This document shows, in pieces, positions 46,727 through 56,432 of a stretch of DNA of 64,000 bases. Position 1 is the first letter of the stretch. The number at the start of each line of letters is the position of its first letter. The notes under the pieces were generated by a model. It was given only the letters and a program-made list of their open reading frames with translations. It was not told the origin of the DNA and made no database searches. Source of the stretch: an uncultured Alistipes sp. (GTDB lineage Bacteria > Bacteroidota > Bacteroidia > Bacteroidales > Rikenellaceae); the NCBI GenBank assembly GCA_900542505.1, contig UQNV01000003.1:32484-96483 (forward strand), in the 5' to 3' direction. Both the position numbers and the translations under genes were made by a program.

Positions 46727-49684
46727 ATGAACTGCAAACTTTTCCATCGCTTGATGCTGCATCTCGTTTGCGTCCTGTTCTGCGCAACGGGAGCATCGGT
46801 GGCCGTTGCCCAGGAGCAGGGGAATGGCGAGATGTCGGTCAGCGGCCGTATTATCGACGCCGGCAGCAAAACTCCGCTTGTCGGCGTGTCGGTTGTCGTC
46901 GAAGGGACGACGCGCGGCGTTGTCACGGACGAAGAGGGCCGTTATGCCATCGAAGTCGACGGTGCCAATTCCGTACTCAGCTTCTCCTACCTCGGATATG
47001 TTGCCCAGAGCATTGCCGTAGCGAACCGTACGGAAATCAACGTGGAGCTTCGCGAGGACCAGGAGTCGATTGACGAGGTCGTGGTCATCGGTTACGGCAA
47101 GACGACCAAGAAGGAGGTCACCGGTTCGGTGTCGAGCCTCAAGAGCGACGATTTCAATACGGGTTCGTTCACCAATGCCGCCGGTCTGTTCCAGGGCAAG
47201 GTGGCCGGTCTGAGCGTGGTGAACCCCAATGGTGGCGACCCCAACGCTTCGTATGAGATTCTGTTGCGCGGCGCCAACACGCTGAGCGCAGGCCAGGGCC
47301 CGCTGCTCATCATCGACGGTGTGGTCGGAGCCGATATCCGCAACATCAACTTCCAGGAGGTCGAGTCGGTCGACGTGCTGAAGGACGGTTCGGCGGCTGC
47401 CATCTACGGTACGCGCGGAACCAACGGCGTCATCATCATCACCACCAAGCGCGCCCGCTCGGGCCAGACCCAGGTCGAGTATGACGGCCAGTTCTCCGTG
47501 CAAACGGTTGCGCGCCGTGCAGAGCCGCTGACTGCCAAGGAATTCGAGTGGGTTGTCAACAACTATTCGCCCTCGAGCGCCGGCTCGCTCTACGGAGCCG
47601 AGACCGACTGGTTCGACGAGGTGACCCGCACCCCCATCAGCCACAAGCACAGCCTTGCCATCTCGGGCGGTTCCGAGAAATTCTCGCACCGTACGGTCGT
47701 CAACGTCGAGCAGAACCAGGGTCTGCAGCGCAAGAACGACGCCGAAAAGTATCTCTTCAAGACCAATATCCACCAGACGGCCTTCGAGGGCTGGCTCGAT
47801 TTGGACTATAACGCCTACTTCTCGAAGCGCGTCTACTCGCCGGCCGACTACTCGGTATTCGAGCAGGCCTTCTACCACAACCCGACCGAGCCGGTCTACG
47901 ACCCCACGAATACCGCTTCGGGCGGCTATTTCCGTGTCGACAACACGATGGCCTACTACAACCCCGTGGCCATGCTCAACGAGCGCGAGCAGAAGTCGCG
48001 TGCCGACGATTTGGGCGGCAGTGTGCGCGTCACGCTCAACATCCTGCCCGTCCAGGGTCTCAAGTGGGACAACTTCTTCTCCTACACCCAGCAGAACTTC
48101 GAATCGCGCGACTACAAGACGCGTTACTATCCCAGCGCCATCGGCCAGGACGGTATCGCCACCATCTCCAACGAACTGTCGCGCGACATCCAGTGGGAGA
48201 GCACGCTCAACTATTCGCGTCAGTTCGGCCGCCACTCGCTGCAGGCCGTGCTGGGCTACACGTGGCAGCGCGGCTACTACGAGACGTCGGCCATGGAGAA
48301 CAACGGGTTTGACACCGACGACTGGGGTACCGACAACATCGGTTCGGGCAGCGGCCTGCAGAACGGCCAGGCTTCGATGTCCTCCTACAAGGAGTCGAAC
48401 ACCTACATCGCCCTCTTCGGCCGCGTGATGTACAACTACGACGAGCGCTACCTGCTTTCGGTCTCGCTGCGCCGCGACGGTTCGAGCCGCTTCGGTGCCG
48501 ACAACAAGTGGGGATGGTTCCCGGCCGTCAGCCTCGGCTGGCGTATCAGTCAGGAGGAGTTCCTGCGTGACGCGGAGTGGATTAACGAACTCAAGCTGCG
48601 TGCCGGTTACGGCGTAACGGGCAACCAGGACTTCTCGAACTACCAGTCGCTGCTGCTGATGAAGACCTCGGGCCGCTTCTACTACAACGGCAAGTGGATT
48701 AACACCTATGCTCCGGCCAGCAACGCCAATCCCGACCTGGGATGGGAGAAGAAGGCCGAGTGGAACGTCGGCGTCGACTTCTCGGTGCTCGACAACCGCC
48801 TCTCGCTCACGCTCGACTACTACCAGCGCCGCACGACCGACCTGCTCTATACCTATCAGGTCCCGACGCCTCCCTACGTCTACAACGAGATGTTCACCAA
48901 CGTGGGTGAAATCAAGAACTCGGGTATCGAGATTACGCTCAGCGGTACGCCCGTGCGCACCAAGAACCTCGTCTGGAACTCGACCCTCATCTTCTCGCGC
49001 AATACCAACAAGCTGGTCAAGTTCACCAACGAGGAGTTCACCGACGGCGAGTACAAGGTGGGTTGGCTCAATTCGCCTGTGGCGGCCTACTGCCAGCGCC
49101 TGGTCGAGGGCGAATCGCTCGGAACGTTCTACGGTCCCCGCTGGCTGGGCGTCGACGAGGAGGGCAATGACATCTATGCCAACTCGATTGCCGGCAGCGT
49201 GCCCGAGTCGGCCTGGGAGAAAATCGGATGCGCCTATCCCGACTTCACGCTGGCGTGGAGCAACATGTTCCGCATCTGCAAGAACCTCGACCTGAGCTTT
49301 ACGCTTCGTGCGTCGATTGGCGGCGACATCCTCAATACCTATGCGCTTTACTACGAGAACCTCTCCGAGTTCGGTCTCAAGAACATCAGCTCGTCGTGGC
49401 TCGACAAGCGCAATACGGGCGGCGTGATGTATTCGTCGAAGTACATCGAGGATGCCACCTACCTCAAGCTCGACAACCTTTCGCTGGGCTACACCTTCAA
49501 CTTCAAGTCGAAGTACATCCGCAGCATGCGTCTCTCGCTGACCGGTCAGAACCTGCTCTGCCTTACCGGCTACAACGGCGTTGACCCCGAAGTCTCGCTT
49601 TCGGGCATCACTCCCGGTATCGAGAACGTAAGCTACTATCCCTCGACGACGACCTTCACCGTCGGCGTAAACCTCAATTTCTAA
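46727..49684 (+). CDS. SusC/RagA-family TonB-dependent outer-membrane transporter
   Basis: The 985-residue protein has a signal peptide (to about residue 29), a CarboxypepD_reg-like domain (about 35-112), the SusC-specific VVVIGYGKTTKKEVTGSVS segment, a plug (about 115-235) and a C-terminal beta-barrel ending in Phe. With SusD it would import oligomeric or small glycoside substrates across the outer membrane using TonB energy. ATG 46727 starts the signal peptide; the frame extends upstream into rbsK. It lies 38 bases after rbsK. Confidence 0.95.
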   Translation: MNCKLFHRLMLHLVCVLFCATGASVAVAQEQGNGEMSVSGRIIDAGSKTPLVGVSVVVEGTTRGVVTDEEGRYAIEVDGANSVLSFSYLGYVAQSIAVANRTEINVELREDQESIDEVVVIGYGKTTKKEVTGSVSSLKSDDFNTGSFTNAAGLFQGKVAGLSVVNPNGGDPNASYEILLRGANTLSAGQGPLLIIDGVVGADIRNINFQEVESVDVLKDGSAAAIYGTRGTNGVIIITTKRARSGQTQVEYDGQFSVQTVARRAEPLTAKEFEWVVNNYSPSSAGSLYGAETDWFDEVTRTPISHKHSLAISGGSEKFSHRTVVNVEQNQGLQRKNDAEKYLFKTNIHQTAFEGWLDLDYNAYFSKRVYSPADYSVFEQAFYHNPTEPVYDPTNTASGGYFRVDNTMAYYNPVAMLNEREQKSRADDLGGSVRVTLNILPVQGLKWDNFFSYTQQNFESRDYKTRYYPSAIGQDGIATISNELSRDIQWESTLNYSRQFGRHSLQAVLGYTWQRGYYETSAMENNGFDTDDWGTDNIGSGSGLQNGQASMSSYKESNTYIALFGRVMYNYDERYLLSVSLRRDGSSRFGADNKWGWFPAVSLGWRISQEEFLRDAEWINELKLRAGYGVTGNQDFSNYQSLLLMKTSGRFYYNGKWINTYAPASNANPDLGWEKKAEWNVGVDFSVLDNRLSLTLDYYQRRTTDLLYTYQVPTPPYVYNEMFTNVGEIKNSGIEITLSGTPVRTKNLVWNSTLIFSRNTNKLVKFTNEEFTDGEYKVGWLNSPVAAYCQRLVEGESLGTFYGPRWLGVDEEGNDIYANSIAGSVPESAWEKIGCAYPDFTLAWSNMFRICKNLDLSFTLRASIGGDILNTYALYYENLSEFGLKNISSSWLDKRNTGGVMYSSKYIEDATYLKLDNLSLGYTFNFKSKYIRSMRLSLTGQNLLCLTGYNGVDPEVSLSGITPGIENVSYYPSTTTFTVGVNLNF

Positions 49685-49703
49685 CCATCAAGCCCAAACC
49701 GAT

Positions 49704-51233
49704 ATGAAAACGTTCATGCGAAATACGGGGTTGACGCTTCTCTCGGCCATGATGCTGAGCGGATGTTTCGACCTCACCGAGGAAGTATATTCCGAAATCC
49801 CGATGGAGGATTTCGGAAAGACCGAACAGGAGCTGATTGCCACGGCCGGCCGTGCCTATACCCAGCTTCAGAACTACTGTACGGAGCAGAGCCTGTGGAC
49901 GCTTGCGCTCCAGGTTTCGGACGAATGCGCCGTGCCCATCAATTCCAACGGCTCGTGGGCCGAGGAGCGTTACGGCGAGCTGCAGCGTCACCAATATTCC
50001 CCCTCGAACACCCTCGTGCTCAAGGGCTGGAACTTCTGCTTCGACGGCATCGCCTCGTGCAACGAGATTCTCTACGAACTGGGCCTTTCGAGCGTCGAGT
50101 TCGATACCAAGGACAAAATCATCGCCGAGGTCGAGGTGCTGCGCGCCTTCTTCTACTTCATGGCCATCGACGGATGGGGCAACGTTCCCTACTCGATTGA
50201 CTACACAGACATGTCGTATCCCGAGCAGAAGGACCGCAAGTTCCTCTTCACGTTCATCGAGCAGACCATCAAGGACAACCTCTCGCTGCTCGACGAGGAG
50301 CCTTCGTCGACCACCTATGGCCGCGTGACGCAGGATGTGGCCAACACGCTTCTGGCGAAGCTCTATCTCAACGCCGAGGAGTGGATTGGCGAACCGATGT
50401 GGGCGGAGGCCGAGAAGGCCTGCTACGATGTGATTTCGAAGGGGCACTACTCGATTGCCGACGACTATGCGTCGAACTTCTCGACCGATAACGAAGGCTC
50501 GGTGGAGAACATCTTCGTCATCCCCTACAGCACGACCTTCACCGAGTCGGACCACAATTCGTTCATCATCTACATCATGGCGCTCGACAGCTGGGCAACC
50601 GAGAAGTTCAACATTCCGGCCAGCGCCTGGGACGGCTTCGTCTGCCAGCCCGACTTCTTCCAGAAGTACGATGAGGCCGACAAGCGTCGTGACGCCACGT
50701 GGCTCTACAAGGGCAACAAGACCAACAGCGGCGGCTACGACGTGACCGATGCCCCCTATAACCCGGTATTCGACGAGGAGCTCTACTCGACGCGCCGCGA
50801 ACTCTACGACGGAGCGCGCATCTGGAAGTGGCACTATCAGACCGACGGTCTGCTGGTCAGCGACCAGACCAGCATGGACAACGACTTTGTGCTGTTCCGC
50901 TATGCCGACGTCGTGCTGATGTATGCCGAGGCGCTCGTACGCCAGAATCGCGCTGCCGAGGCTGCCCAGCTGGCCGACCTGCAGAAAATCCGCACGCGTG
51001 CCGGACTGCCCGTATACTCGGCTGCCGACCTGACGCTCGACGAACTGCTCGACGAGCGCGGACGCGAGCTCGCGTGGGAGGGCTGGCGCCGCCAGGACCT
51101 CATCCGCTTCGGCAAGTACAACGATGCCTGGTGGGCCAAACCTACGGCCAGCGCCGCGACGAAGAAGCTTTTCCCGATACCGACAACCGTTCTTGCGGCC
51201 AATCCGCGTCTCTCGCAGAATTCCGGATATTGA
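49704..51233 (+). CDS. SusD/RagB-family surface glycan-binding lipoprotein
   Basis: The 509-residue lipoprotein (lipobox LSGC with Cys21) has the TPR-rich SusD fold with N-terminal RAYTQLQNYC and the typical C-terminal segment LDELLDERGRELAWEGWRRQDLIRFG. It forms the lid of the preceding SusC transporter and determines ligand capture. Ligand is unknown; context suggests a riboside or ADP-ribose-containing molecule. Confidence 0.95.
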   Translation: MKTFMRNTGLTLLSAMMLSGCFDLTEEVYSEIPMEDFGKTEQELIATAGRAYTQLQNYCTEQSLWTLALQVSDECAVPINSNGSWAEERYGELQRHQYSPSNTLVLKGWNFCFDGIASCNEILYELGLSSVEFDTKDKIIAEVEVLRAFFYFMAIDGWGNVPYSIDYTDMSYPEQKDRKFLFTFIEQTIKDNLSLLDEEPSSTTYGRVTQDVANTLLAKLYLNAEEWIGEPMWAEAEKACYDVISKGHYSIADDYASNFSTDNEGSVENIFVIPYSTTFTESDHNSFIIYIMALDSWATEKFNIPASAWDGFVCQPDFFQKYDEADKRRDATWLYKGNKTNSGGYDVTDAPYNPVFDEELYSTRRELYDGARIWKWHYQTDGLLVSDQTSMDNDFVLFRYADVVLMYAEALVRQNRAAEAAQLADLQKIRTRAGLPVYSAADLTLDELLDERGRELAWEGWRRQDLIRFGKYNDAWWAKPTASAATKKLFPIPTTVLAANPRLSQNSGY

Positions 51234-51280
51234 TGGCTGTGCATGATTCATGAACCGATAAAACCCCAACCGACAACAAA

Positions 51281-53263
51281 ATGAAGAGAAAAATTGTAGT
51301 GACGATGCTCGCCTGTATGGCCCTGAGTACGGCGGCGGCGCAGCAGAAGCGCATTGCGCTCGACGAACTGCGCGACAAGATTGCCGGCGCCTGGCTCGGA
51401 CAGATGGTAGGCAACATGTACGGACTGCCCTTCGAGAACAAGTTCATCGAGAAGGAGGGCGACGAGTCGAAGTTCCCGTTCGGCTATTCGAAGAGCCTGG
51501 TGAAGATGGAGCAGTACGACGGAGCCTTCTCGGACGACGATACCGATGTCGAGTACCTCTACCTGATGCTCATGGAGAAGTACGGCAGCGAGCCCACCTA
51601 TGCCCAGATGCGCGAAGGGTGGATGTACCACATCCGCGACCGCGTGTGGCTGGCCAACCGTGCGGCGCTGGGTCTGATGCACTACGGATATACGCCTCCG
51701 TTTACGGGCAGCATGGAGTCGAACCCCCACTGGTACCAGATTGACCCCCAGCTTATCAACGAAATCTGGAGCTATACGGCTCCCGGCATGGTGCGTTATG
51801 CCGCCGGGAAATCGGCCTGGGCCGCCCGCATCACCAGCGACGGCTGGGCCATCTCGCCGACCATCCACTACGGTGCGATGTATGCCGAGGCCTTCTTCGA
51901 GCATGACATCGAGAAGCTGGTGCTCAACGCGCTCAACTACCTCCCCGCCGACGACCGCTATGCGGCTACGGTGCGCCACATGTACGAACTCTACAAGAAG
52001 TATCCCGACAACTGGCAGAAGGCGCGTGCCGAGATGGCCGAGGCCTACTACGTGAACGAGCCCGAGATGACGCGGACCATCTGGAACGCCAATCTCAACG
52101 GTGCGTGCGGTATCCTGACGCTGCTCTACGGCAAGGGCGACCTGCAGCGCACGATGGACCTGGGTTGCGCCATGGGCTTCGATGCCGACAACCAGACGGC
52201 CACCGTCGGCGGCATTCTGGGTATCATCAACGGCGGCAAATCGCTTCCGCGCCAGCTGCTGATGCCGTTCGACCACTGGACCAAGCCGTTCAACGACCGC
52301 TACATCAACATCACGCGTTACGATATGCCCGATGCGTCGATTGACGACATGATTGACCGCACGGTGGAGATGGCCGTCAAGCTGGTGTGCGAGAAGGGCG
52401 GACGCGTGATGGAGCGCGGTGGCAAGAAGTATCTGGTCATCAACACGAAGGCCGAGTTCAAGGCTCCGCTCGAGTTCTGCGTCGGCCCGATGCCCCGCAT
52501 GGAGGTGGGCTGCCCGGTTGACTACCGCTTCAGCTGCGCCGCCAACGAGAACTATGCATGGTCGCTCGTCGAGGGCTCGCTGCCCGAAGGTGTCACCTTC
52601 GACAACGGCCGCATCACGGGTACGCCGCTGCGGGCGGGCAAGTATCCCGTAACCCTCTCGCTCAGCGACGGCAGGAAGAACCTCAGCAAGCGTTTCGAGC
52701 TGCTGGTCCGCACGAAGAACATCGCCCCCGAGGCCGACAGCATCCTGACGAACATCCGCACGATGAACGACGAGGTGCTCTACAAGTGCTGGATTACCTT
52801 CGGCAAGCCGATGTATGCCCACAGCGTCGATGTCATCCGCGACGGACGGCTCAACGGTGAAGGCTCGGCCTTCTATTCGCTGGCCGCGCACTCCGACCTG
52901 CCCAAAATCGACTGGTTCGGTTATGAGTGGAGCGAGCCGCGCACCATCGACATGATGTCGTTCCATACGGGCTGCCTCGAGGAGTTCGGCGGCTGGTTCT
53001 CGTCGGTTGCCATCCAGTATCGCGGTGAAGACGGCCGTTGGTACGACGTGGGCAAGTTCAGCTCGACGCCCGCGCTGCCCGAGACCGACGTGGTCTTCTT
53101 CCAGCCTCATTTCGTCGAGTATGTCTTCGAATTCGAGCCTGTCAAGACCACGGCCGTGCGCCTGCTGCTCGACTGCAAGGTGCAGGAGCACTGGAACAAG
53201 CCGACGAAGGGCTGTTCGAGCTTCATCTCCATTACCGAACTGGGTGTTTACGAAAAACAATAG
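51281..53263 (+). CDS. Secreted ADP-ribosylglycohydrolase-family protein with Ig-like and discoidin-like domains
   Basis: The 660-residue protein has a signal peptide (about 1-21), an ADP-ribosylglycohydrolase (ARH/DraG) domain (about 25-390), a putative Ig domain (about 395-485) and an F5/8-type-C-like C-terminal domain (about 495-655). Metal-site motifs are SDDDTD (N-terminal cluster) and GFDADNQTATVGG (C-terminal cluster). ARH enzymes hydrolyse N- or O-glycosidic bonds of ADP-ribose to proteins or related ribosides. Secretion and the added binding domains suggest use on extracellular substrate. Actual bond specificity is not deducible. Confidence 0.9.
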   Translation: MKRKIVVTMLACMALSTAAAQQKRIALDELRDKIAGAWLGQMVGNMYGLPFENKFIEKEGDESKFPFGYSKSLVKMEQYDGAFSDDDTDVEYLYLMLMEKYGSEPTYAQMREGWMYHIRDRVWLANRAALGLMHYGYTPPFTGSMESNPHWYQIDPQLINEIWSYTAPGMVRYAAGKSAWAARITSDGWAISPTIHYGAMYAEAFFEHDIEKLVLNALNYLPADDRYAATVRHMYELYKKYPDNWQKARAEMAEAYYVNEPEMTRTIWNANLNGACGILTLLYGKGDLQRTMDLGCAMGFDADNQTATVGGILGIINGGKSLPRQLLMPFDHWTKPFNDRYINITRYDMPDASIDDMIDRTVEMAVKLVCEKGGRVMERGGKKYLVINTKAEFKAPLEFCVGPMPRMEVGCPVDYRFSCAANENYAWSLVEGSLPEGVTFDNGRITGTPLRAGKYPVTLSLSDGRKNLSKRFELLVRTKNIAPEADSILTNIRTMNDEVLYKCWITFGKPMYAHSVDVIRDGRLNGEGSAFYSLAAHSDLPKIDWFGYEWSEPRTIDMMSFHTGCLEEFGGWFSSVAIQYRGEDGRWYDVGKFSSTPALPETDVVFFQPHFVEYVFEFEPVKTTAVRLLLDCKVQEHWNKPTKGCSSFISITELGVYEKQ

Positions 53264-53272
53264 ACCGCAACG

Positions 53273-54880
53273 ATGAAAAGCATATTCCCCATGATGGCGC
53301 TCGCCCTGTCGCTCGCGGCATGCAGCGCCCCGCAGCAGCCCTCCGAAGTCACACTTACGGAGCAGGAGCTCTACGACAAGATTCGTGGCGGCTGGGCCGG
53401 CCAGACCATCGGCGTCGTATTCGGCGCCCCGACCGAATTCAAGTTCACCGGCACGACCATTCAGGACTACCAGCCCATTCCCTGGTCGGAACACTATGTG
53501 AAGTACTGGTGGGACAAGAAGCCCGGTCTGTTCGACGATATCTACAACGACCTTACCTTCGTCGAGACCTTCGAGCAGGAGGGGCTCGACTGCACGACCG
53601 AGCGGCTGGCGCAGCGGTTTGCCTTCGCCGAGTACCATCTGGCGCATGCCAACCAGGCGGGTCGCTACAACATCCGCAACGGCATCATGCCGCCCGCATC
53701 GGGCAACTGGGTCAACAACCCCCATGCCGATGACCTCGATTTCCAGATTGAGGCCGACTTCATCGGACTGATGGCTCCGGGCATGCTGCCCGAGGCGCTC
53801 GACATCGCTTCGCGCGTGGGCCACATCATGAACAGCGGCGATGGCTTCTACGGCGGCGCCTTCGTGGCGGGCCTCTATGCCGCGGCATTCGTGAGCAACG
53901 ACCCCGCCGAGGTGCTCGACATGGCGCTTGAGCCCATTCCCCACGAGAGCACCTTCTATCAGTGTGTCGACGAGGTGCGCAAACTGCACCGCCAGTATCC
54001 CGACGACTGGCAGCAGTGCTGGTTCGAGTTGCACAAGAAGTGGAACCGCGACGTGGGTTGTCCCAAGGGCGTCTTCCTGAGCTTCAACATCGACGCCAAA
54101 ATCAATTCGGCCTACGTGGCCATCGGTCTGCTCTACGGCGGCGGCGACTTCGCCCGCTCGATGGATATCGCCACGCGCTGCGGTCAGGATTCGGACTGCA
54201 ACCCGGCTACGGTCGGCGGCGTGCTGGGCGTGATGAACGGCTATTCGAACATTCCGGAGTTCTGGCGCGGCCCGCTGAGCGAAATCGAGTCGCTCAACTT
54301 CGACGGAACCAATGTTTCGCTCTCCAAGGCCTACGACCTGAGCTTCAAGCATGCGCTCGAGATGGTGCGTCGTGCCGGCGGCACGGTGGCCGACGGGCAG
54401 GTGACCATTCCTCAGCGCAAGGCCGAGGTGCTGCCCCTCGAGCAGAACTTCATCGACACCTATCCGCTCTTCCGCGAACGCAAGGATTGCTTCGTCGACG
54501 GCGAATACGAGTTCGATTTCAAGGGCAACGGTTTCGTCATCTGGGGCAACCTGGTCTGCCTGCGCAGCATCACGCCCGACTACGTTAACCGCGTGTCGAC
54601 CCGCCACATCGGTTCGGAGGTATTTGCCCTGGCCGAGGCCGACGACCCCTACGTGGCCGAGTTCGAGGTGTGGATTGACGGCAAGCTCGACCACATTTCG
54701 CGCATGCCGATGAAGAATACCGACCGCAAGCTCGAGCCGGCCTGGAAGTACGGGCTCGACGAGGGCCGGCATACGGTCCGCCTCAAGTGGCTCAACCCCA
54801 ACAAGGAGTATCTGCTGCGTGTGAACGACATCATGTACTACACGTCGACTCCTCCGACCAACAAGTATTACCACAACTGA
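53273..54880 (+). CDS. ADP-ribosylglycohydrolase-family lipoprotein (copy 2)
   Basis: The 535-residue lipoprotein (Cys17 in LAACSAP) has the ARH fold over about residues 30-370 followed by a C-terminal beta-rich domain (about 380-530). Conserved parts are IRGGWAGQTIG, NNPHADDLDFQIEADF and GQDSDCNPATVGG, the last a complete C-terminal metal motif. The N-terminal cluster reads DIYNDLT instead of the usual DDT. It begins 9 bases after the previous gene and is a paralogue of the next one. Confidence 0.9.
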   Translation: MKSIFPMMALALSLAACSAPQQPSEVTLTEQELYDKIRGGWAGQTIGVVFGAPTEFKFTGTTIQDYQPIPWSEHYVKYWWDKKPGLFDDIYNDLTFVETFEQEGLDCTTERLAQRFAFAEYHLAHANQAGRYNIRNGIMPPASGNWVNNPHADDLDFQIEADFIGLMAPGMLPEALDIASRVGHIMNSGDGFYGGAFVAGLYAAAFVSNDPAEVLDMALEPIPHESTFYQCVDEVRKLHRQYPDDWQQCWFELHKKWNRDVGCPKGVFLSFNIDAKINSAYVAIGLLYGGGDFARSMDIATRCGQDSDCNPATVGGVLGVMNGYSNIPEFWRGPLSEIESLNFDGTNVSLSKAYDLSFKHALEMVRRAGGTVADGQVTIPQRKAEVLPLEQNFIDTYPLFRERKDCFVDGEYEFDFKGNGFVIWGNLVCLRSITPDYVNRVSTRHIGSEVFALAEADDPYVAEFEVWIDGKLDHISRMPMKNTDRKLEPAWKYGLDEGRHTVRLKWLNPNKEYLLRVNDIMYYTSTPPTNKYYHN

Positions 54881-54893
54881 AAAAGATGCTGCA

Positions 54894-56426
54894 ATGAATA
54901 AACCGCTCATTCTGCTCTCCGCACTCCTTGCAGCCACGGCCTGCACCTCGACCGCTCCGTCGATTGACTACGGTTCGACCTTCGAAATCGACGAGGCAAC
55001 CCTCCGCGACAAGATTCGCGGAGGGTGGGCCGGTCAGACCATCGGCTGCACCTACGGCGGACCCACCGAATTCAAGTACAAGGGAGCGCTCATCAGCGAC
55101 GAGGCGCCCATCGTCTGGTACGACGACTATGCCTTCGATACGTTCCGTGACGACCCGGGTCTTTACGACGATGTCTACATGGACCTCACGTTCGTCGAGG
55201 TGATGCAGCGCTACGGCATCGACGCTCCGGCCGAGGTCTACGCCCAGGCCTTCGCCAATGCCGACTACAAGCTCTGGCACGCCAACCAGGCGGCCCGCTA
55301 TAACATCCTCCACGGCATCATGCCGCCTGAGTCGGGCCACTGGCGCAACAACCCCCATGCCGACGATATCGATTTCCAGATTGAGGCCGATTTCATCGGT
55401 ATGATTTGCCCCGGCATGCCCAACTCGGCATCGGAAATCAGCGACCGCATCGGCCACATCATGAACTACGGCGACGGCTTCTACGGCGGTGTCTACATCG
55501 GGGCCCTCTACTCGCTGGCCTTCGTCTGCAACGACATCCCGACCATCGTACGCGAGGCGCTGCGGACGATTCCGCCCCGGAGCAAGTATCGCCGCTGCAT
55601 CGAGGATGTCATCCGTTTCCATGAGCTCTATCCCGACGACTGGCGCCGTTGCTGGCTCGAAATCGAGCGTCGCTACGCCTACGAGAAGGGTTGCCCCGAG
55701 GGTGTGTTCAACGGCTTCAACATCGACGCCACCATCAATTCGGCCTATGTCGTGATGGGTCTGCTCTACGGCAACGGCGATTTCGACCGTACGATGGATG
55801 TGGCCACGCGCTGCGGCCAGGATTCGGACTGCAACCCCGCATCGGCGGCCGGCATCCTCGGCGTGATGATGGGCTACGAGGCGATTCCCGACAAGTGGAA
55901 GCCCGCAATGGACAAGGTGGTCGACATCGAATTCCCCTATACGTCCATTTCGCTCAACAAGATTTACGACATCAACCTCGATTTGCTGACGCAGATGATT
56001 GGCCGTGAGGGAGGAAGCGTCGAGGGTGATGTCTACCGCATCGTACTTCAGCAACCCGAGGAGGTTCCTTTCGAGGAGTCGTTCTCGACCATCGTGCCGA
56101 CCGAACGCCGCGTGCTGAAGCTCGATATTACGGACGAGGCCTCGCTGTCGTTCTCGGGCAACAGCGTGGTGGTGATGGGGCAGGTCCGCAAACTGGGCAT
56201 CGACGATGACAACAGCTATGTGGCCCGTATCGAGGCCTTTATCGACGGTGAGAAGGTCGAGGACATCGAGATGCCCTACGACTATATCAAGCGCAAGTAC
56301 GACATCTTCTACACCTACGAGCTTCCCGTCGACGGTCCCCACACGCTGCGTCTGAAGTGGGTGAATCCCGACCCCGGTTATGTCATCGAGGCCAAGGAGA
56401 TGGTGGTATATTCGGCAAAAAGGTAA
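54894..56426 (+). CDS. ADP-ribosylglycohydrolase-family lipoprotein (copy 3)
   Basis: The 510-residue lipoprotein (Cys17 in AATACTS) closely resembles the preceding protein: IRGGWAGQTIG, NNPHADDIDFQIEADF, GQDSDCNPASAAG, with VYMDLT replacing the N-terminal DDT. It has the same ARH domain plus C-terminal beta-rich domain layout, so the two arose by tandem duplication. It is the last operon gene of host-like base composition and lies 13 bases after copy 2. Confidence 0.9.
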   Translation: MNKPLILLSALLAATACTSTAPSIDYGSTFEIDEATLRDKIRGGWAGQTIGCTYGGPTEFKYKGALISDEAPIVWYDDYAFDTFRDDPGLYDDVYMDLTFVEVMQRYGIDAPAEVYAQAFANADYKLWHANQAARYNILHGIMPPESGHWRNNPHADDIDFQIEADFIGMICPGMPNSASEISDRIGHIMNYGDGFYGGVYIGALYSLAFVCNDIPTIVREALRTIPPRSKYRRCIEDVIRFHELYPDDWRRCWLEIERRYAYEKGCPEGVFNGFNIDATINSAYVVMGLLYGNGDFDRTMDVATRCGQDSDCNPASAAGILGVMMGYEAIPDKWKPAMDKVVDIEFPYTSISLNKIYDINLDLLTQMIGREGGSVEGDVYRIVLQQPEEVPFEESFSTIVPTERRVLKLDITDEASLSFSGNSVVVMGQVRKLGIDDDNSYVARIEAFIDGEKVEDIEMPYDYIKRKYDIFYTYELPVDGPHTLRLKWVNPDPGYVIEAKEMVVYSAKR

Positions 56427-56432
56427 CAGACG

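Noticed and set aside
51248..54946. A 1232-codon open frame antisense to the ADP-ribosylglycohydrolase genes
   Set aside because: It mirrors three well-supported genes on the other strand, has no recognisable motifs and arises from GC-rich codon use that removes stops in the opposite frame. The same holds for the long antisense frames at 61417-63444, 26215-28203, 15415-17544, 35363-37606 and 29239-30798.
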